The notes under the pieces were generated by a model that worked only from the letters and a program-made list of their open reading frames with translations, ran no database searches and was not told the origin of the DNA. Of a stretch of DNA of 9,527 bases, positions 6,677 to 9,527 are shown piece after piece. Source of the DNA: Cryomorphaceae bacterium (GTDB taxonomy: Bacteria > Bacteroidota > Bacteroidia > Flavobacteriales > Crocinitomicaceae); the NCBI GenBank assembly GCA_021298235.1, contig JAJTDX010000159.1:1-9527 (forward strand), read 5' to 3'. Within the stretch, counting starts at the first letter, position 1. Each line of letters starts with the position of its first letter. Position numbers and translations under genes: made by a program.

Positions 6677-7490
6677 TTATCCCTTCCAATCGATTATTTG
6701 CATTGCTTGGCGATCTGATCGATTATAAAAATGTTGTACTTCCCTCAATAAACTTTCGATAAAATTGCGCTTGATTGAACGATTGGGAAGCAGCGCAATG
6801 ACCTCTCGAGCTGGAACTAAAATGTTACCTGATGCATGAATATGTTTTAAATAAGAACGATTGTTATCATTCAGATGATAGAATTCAGGCACCAATGAAT
6901 AACCTCCATCCTGCTCCACCATTTTCATCAACAGTTCCAAATTACCACCTTCGTAATTCCAGGAATGAACTATATTTTCTTCCTTTAACTGACAAAAACT
7001 GATCATCTGGGTACGCAGACAATTCCCCTTACTGAGCAACCAAGGATGTAAATCGGCAAGTTGTTCGGTCGAGATGCTTTCGCCTTCTATCGTTGGTGTA
7101 TATGCAAATATCTCCTCGGTATACAACGGGATCGTTCGTACTTTGGCATCGTTGTGTGAATAGATCAAGCACCATGTAAGCTGCTATAGTCGGAATTATC
7201 CCAATCCTGATCTGTTCCTTAAATTCACCTTTCATCTTTTTTGCTATACTTCCAATCTTGTCGTTCTCACTTAAGATCTCTCGTATAACAGGGATGAGTT
7301 CTTCACCGAAAATAGTCAACTCTAGTGGACTCCTTGAACGATCAAAAATGGGATAACCAAGAAAATCTTCCGCCTTCTTAACCTGCATGGAAAGAGTAGG
7401 TTGAGTGACAAAACAGCTTTCACTCGCCTTTTGAAATTGCTTGTGTTCACTCAACGAAAGAATATATTGCATCTGCTGGATCGAAAGCAT
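6677..7490 (-). pseudogene. oxyR: OxyR-type LysR regulator, broken by an internal frame-changing deletion
   Basis: The N-terminal part (7490 down to about 7165) carries the LysR winged helix-turn-helix: MLSIQQMQYILSLSEHKQF, then ASESCFVTQPTLSMQVKKAE (about 22-41), then IRIGIIPTIAAYMV, the start of the effector domain. That frame then drifts and stops at 7031-7029. A second frame, open from 7183, reads IYSHNDAKVRTIPLYTEEIF and runs to 6677. It contains GNCLRTQMISFC, whose two cysteines, nine residues apart, match redox-active Cys199 and Cys208 of E. coli OxyR in context and spacing, so this was a peroxide sensor. Against OxyR (about 305 residues) roughly 35-45 residues of the first effector subdomain are absent between the parts, so the lesion is a deletion plus frame change. 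As written, no functional regulator can be made. It is divergent from the peroxiredoxin, the expected target, which strengthens the call. Confidence 0.85.
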
Positions 7491-7493
7491 ATA

Positions 7494-7523
7494 GATTAAA
7501 TTTATAGCTCTATAAATTTAATC
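7494..7523. promoter_or_regulatory. 30-bp perfect palindrome beside oxyR, possible operator
   Basis: Two 14-base arms, GATTAAATTTATAG and CTATAAATTTAATC, are exact reverse complements around a 2-base centre (CT). The site ends 4 bases before the oxyR ATG (read leftward), so it lies in or over that gene's leader. On the minus strand it includes TAAATTTA, one base off the Bacteroidetes -7 consensus, so bound protein could block the oxyR promoter. LysR regulators usually control themselves through inverted repeats in the divergent intergenic region, which makes autoregulation the leading guess. A further TTAATC direct repeat abuts it at 7526-7531. Binding is not shown by sequence alone; a cruciform or RNA hairpin is an alternative. 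Confidence 0.55.
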
Positions 7524-7583
7524 AATTAATCTAATGGGTTACTCTTGTTATTTTTGTTCATCAAATGAAACTTGGATTGCATG

Positions 7584-7599
7584 AAAGTCTAAAGACTTT
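7584..7599. repeat. Inverted repeat AAAGTCT-AA-AGACTTT
   Basis: A perfect 7-base inverted repeat with a 2-base centre, in the middle of the oxyR/prx intergenic region and about 100 bases upstream of the predicted prx transcription start. It may be a second regulator site. The role is inferred only from position and symmetry. Confidence 0.4.
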
Positions 7600-7618
7600 T
7601 GAAGTACAGTATATTTTC

Positions 7619-7637
7619 AATGATCCACTTGATCATT
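7619..7637. promoter_or_regulatory. Inverted repeat AATGATC-N5-GATCATT, candidate activator site for prx
   Basis: A perfect 7-base inverted repeat with a 5-base centre. Its midpoint (7628) is about 60 bases upstream of the predicted prx transcription start and 17 bases before the -33 element, close to the -65 position where LysR activators classically bind. The inner TGATC-N5-GATCA spans 15 bases, the same span as an E. coli OxyR half-operator (ATAG-N7-CTAT), although the bases differ. OxyR binding is inference. Confidence 0.45.
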
Positions 7638-7653
7638 ACAAACACCATATGAA

Positions 7654-7685
7654 TTTTGAATAGAACCATATAAGTATTAAATTTG
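7654..7685 (+). promoter_or_regulatory. Bacteroidetes-type promoter of the peroxiredoxin gene
   Basis: A -33 element TTTTG (7654-7658) and a -7 element TAAATTTG (7678-7685), separated by 19 bases, match the Bacteroidetes vegetative sigma consensus TTG-N19-TAnnTTTG in both sequence and spacing. Transcription should begin near 7690, giving a leader of about 30 bases rich in A with no Shine-Dalgarno, usual for this phylum. It also supports the taxonomic reading of the window. Confidence 0.75.
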
Positions 7686-7720
7686 TTCATAGAATATAAA
7701 CACAAACAATCAAATAAAAA

Positions 7721-8353
7721 ATGGGAGTATTAGTCGGTAAAAAAGCGCCATCATTTAAAGCGGCTGCAGTAGTTAACGGAGGTGAGATCGTAAATGATTT
7801 CACTTTGGATCAGTATCTTGGAAAGAACCATGTGGTATTTTTCTTCTATCCGAAGGATTTCACATTCGTATGTCCTTCCGAGCTACACGCATTCCAGTCA
7901 AAGTTAGGAGAATTCGAAGCTCGTGGGGTGAAGGTAGTTGCATGTTCAACAGATACAGAAGAGTCGCATTGGGGATGGTTACAAATGCCCAAGAATCACG
8001 GAGGTATACAAGGTGTAACATATCCTATAGTTGCTGATACATCCAAGACGATCTCCGAAGCATTCGGAGTATTAGCAGGAGAGTACGAGTACGATATGGA
8101 AGGTAACTTGACAGCTTCAGGTCCAATGATCGCATACCGCGGTTTATTCCTTATCGACAAAACAGGTACTGTTATGCACCAGTTAGTGAACATGTTCCCA
8201 CTAGGACGTAATGTTGATGAAGCGTTAAGAATGGTCGATGCACTTCAGTTCTTCGAAGAGAACGGGGAAGTTTGTCCTGCTAACTGGCACAAAGGGGACG
8301 AAGGCATGAAAGCTGACTTCAAAGGTGTTGCTGAGTACCTTTCAAACCACTAA
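7721..8353 (+). CDS. Typical 2-Cys peroxiredoxin (AhpC/Prx1 family)
   Basis: Thiol peroxidase of 210 residues, the expected length, that reduces hydrogen peroxide, organic peroxides and probably peroxynitrite in the cytoplasm. The active-site block FYPKDFTFVCPSE (42-54) has the PxxxTxxC triad: Pro44, Thr48 and peroxidatic Cys51. Catalytic Arg140 lies in YRGLFLID. The resolving cysteine is Cys185 in GEVCPANWHKG, and obligate dimers with an intersubunit disulfide are expected. It has a GGIQG segment (94-98) like the GGLG loop of oxidation-sensitive eukaryotic enzymes, but the C terminus ends YLSNH without the YF motif, so it is probably robust to overoxidation. The electron donor (thioredoxin or AhpF-type reductase) is not in the window. 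The ATG follows an A-rich leader. The gene has its own promoter and terminator, and faces oxyR divergently, so peroxide induction is likely. Confidence 0.95.
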   Translation: MGVLVGKKAPSFKAAAVVNGGEIVNDFTLDQYLGKNHVVFFFYPKDFTFVCPSELHAFQSKLGEFEARGVKVVACSTDTEESHWGWLQMPKNHGGIQGVTYPIVADTSKTISEAFGVLAGEYEYDMEGNLTASGPMIAYRGLFLIDKTGTVMHQLVNMFPLGRNVDEALRMVDALQFFEENGEVCPANWHKGDEGMKADFKGVAEYLSNH

Positions 8354-8373
8354 TAATAACTTTTAGAGAAGTC

Positions 8374-8401
8374 AAAGCCGTTCGTTTGGACGGCTTTTTT
8401 A
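8374..8401 (+). terminator. Rho-independent terminator of the peroxiredoxin gene
   Basis: Perfect 8-base stem AAAGCCGT / ACGGCTTT around loop TCGTTTGG, followed by more T to 8400. It starts 21 bases after the prx stop. On the minus strand the stem is followed by GACTTC rather than a T run, so it should act mainly on plus-strand transcripts, although it also sits between convergent genes. Confidence 0.85.
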
Positions 8402-8402
8402 T

Positions 8403-9527
8403 TTAAATCACTTCGGGTCCTTCAATATAATTCAAGTCTTTCCCAAAGGTCTCTTTCAAACGGGAAATACTCAACAAAGCCAGTCCTATGAAGATTGTAC
8501 CAACAAGAAACGCAGCAGTACCATCTGTCAATGATGAAGCGAGTATTCCAAATAAAAGGGTGATAAGGTTCACCGAACCACGAACAAAGTTTGGGATCGT
8601 ATTCGCTGCTGTAGAGCGGATATTGGTTCCAAATTGCTCTGCTGCAATTGTAACAAAGATGGCCCAATAACCTGTTCCTGTACCCAAAAGGAAACACATG
8701 AAATAATACGTGCCCAAGGAAATATCCTTCAAGAAGAAAAGGAAGATAATCGTTGAAATAAGTGTGAAGATGAGATACACGTATACAACGATCTTACGGC
8801 TTTTAAGGATCTGACTCAAAATCCCTGACAAAAGATCCCCGAAAGACAAACCGATATAAGCATACATAACCGCTGTACCGTTTACAACATCCTGAACACC
8901 AAGCCAGGGTCCGAAGTTATCTTTTGAATTCATGATCAACAGTCCAATCACATACCAGATAGGGATACCTATCAGAACACAATGCATGTACTTGACCAAA
9001 TTAGAAGGATTTCTAAAAATCAGCTTCAGATCCCCCTTCTTGACTGATTCTTTGTGACGTACATTTTTAAAGAAATCGGATTCAATAGTACCAACCCTCA
9101 TCAGGAGCAGCACCAATCCCATAATACCTCCAATGATGTAAGCCACTTGCCAATTAGCAAATTGCATTCCCGAAATATCGTAAAAGAAGGTTCCGATAGC
9201 TTGACCTTTTGCACCCACCAGTGAGGCAACAACAGCTCCGAGTGCACCAAAGGTCACAATGATCATCGTTCCGTATCCCCTTTTTTCTTTGGACATCATC
9301 TCTGAAACGAGTGTTATTCCTGCTCCTAGTTCACCTGCAAGTCCTATCCCGGCAACGATTCTAACAGCTGCATAAGTAGGAATATCGGTAACAAAGGCAT
9401 TCGCAATGTTGGCAACAGAATACAAAAGAATAGAGCCGAAAAGAACTTTCAACCGTCCCTTTTTGTCACCAAGTATTCCCCACAAAAGCCCTCCAATCAA
9501 CATACCAAGCATCTGCATGTTGAAGAG
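8403..9527 (-). CDS. Major facilitator superfamily transporter, N terminus outside window
   Basis: Open reading frame running off the right edge; 374 residues are visible, of a typical 420-480. The first ATG in the window (9518) is internal: the frame continues upstream as LFN, and the visible part opens within transmembrane helix 2. MFS signature motif A, GDKKGRLKVLFG, follows at once (Asp18 and Arg22 counting from that ATG), then the helix 4 region RIVAGIGLAGELGAGIT with SEMMSKEKRG, typical of sugar, aromatic acid or metabolite transporters. About ten hydrophobic helices can be picked out, with a charged central loop (ESDFFKNVRHKESVKKGDLK) between the two halves and a second loop of the KSRK type. 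Substrate cannot be told from sequence. It converges on the peroxiredoxin gene and ends 2 bases past its terminator; no functional link is apparent. Confidence 0.88.
   Translation of the reverse strand, partial: LFNMQMLGMLIGGLLWGILGDKKGRLKVLFGSILLYSVANIANAFVTDIPTYAAVRIVAGIGLAGELGAGITLVSEMMSKEKRGYGTMIIVTFGALGAVVASLVGAKGQAIGTFFYDISGMQFANWQVAYIIGGIMGLVLLLMRVGTIESDFFKNVRHKESVKKGDLKLIFRNPSNLVKYMHCVLIGIPIWYVIGLLIMNSKDNFGPWLGVQDVVNGTAVMYAYIGLSFGDLLSGILSQILKSRKIVVYVYLIFTLISTIIFLFFLKDISLGTYYFMCFLLGTGTGYWAIFVTIAAEQFGTNIRSTAANTIPNFVRGSVNLITLLFGILASSLTDGTAAFLVGTIFIGLALLSISRLKETFGKDLNYIEGPEVI

Noticed and set aside
8403..9518. MFS transporter starting at the ATG at 9518
   Set aside because: The frame stays open to the window edge and helix 1 is missing, so this ATG is an internal methionine.

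Overview
The window looks like chromosomal DNA of a Bacteroidota bacterium, probably Flavobacteriia-like (the class is a guess). It is moderately AT-rich. Ribosome binding sites are A-rich rather than Shine-Dalgarno. The peroxiredoxin gene has a textbook Bacteroidetes promoter (TTTTG, 19 bases, TAAATTTG). The proteins, including the GT30 Kdo transferase and the DUF2061-CysC fusion, have a Bacteroidetes flavour. Nearly all genes lie on the minus strand; only the peroxiredoxin is on the plus strand.

Layout from left to right. (1) Bases 1-2332 hold a two-gene nucleotide-sugar unit transcribed leftward: a WbpE-like DegT/DnrJ/EryC1/StrS aminotransferase, then UDP-glucose 6-dehydrogenase (ugd) 9 bases downstream, whose 3' end is cut by the window edge. 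(2) Bases 2470-4373 hold a coupled pair: a secreted outer-membrane-type protein, then kdtA/waaA (Kdo transferase of lipid A). The stop of the first overlaps the original start of the second in TAATG. Both are damaged: the first by a one-base loss in a T run, the second by a frame-changing gap that separates its N-terminal anchor from its catalytic part. (3) Bases 4555-6450 hold a sulfate-activation pair: cysC, here APS kinase fused behind two DUF2061 membrane domains, then cysQ (PAP phosphatase). (4) Bases 6677-8353 hold a peroxide-stress pair: an OxyR-type LysR regulator, broken by an internal frame-changing deletion, and a divergent typical 2-Cys peroxiredoxin. Their 230-base shared intergenic region carries three perfect inverted repeats and the promoter. 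(5) From 8403 to the right edge is a convergent MFS transporter, partial at its N terminus, facing the peroxiredoxin across a hairpin terminator.

How the genes may work together (inference): ugd, the aminotransferase, kdtA and the outer membrane protein point to surface glycan and LPS building. CysC makes PAPS and CysQ removes PAP, so they may supply sulfate for a sulfated surface glycan as well as for cysteine synthesis. OxyR and peroxiredoxin are a separate defence unit.

The most notable features are the membrane-fused CysC, the palindrome-rich oxyR/prx intergenic region, and three gene lesions within about 3.6 kb. Because one lesion hits kdtA, normally essential, an assembly or consensus error must be excluded before calling this gene decay. 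I found no tRNA, rRNA, CRISPR array, insertion sequence or clear new defence system. No gene-free stretch exceeds about 230 bases.
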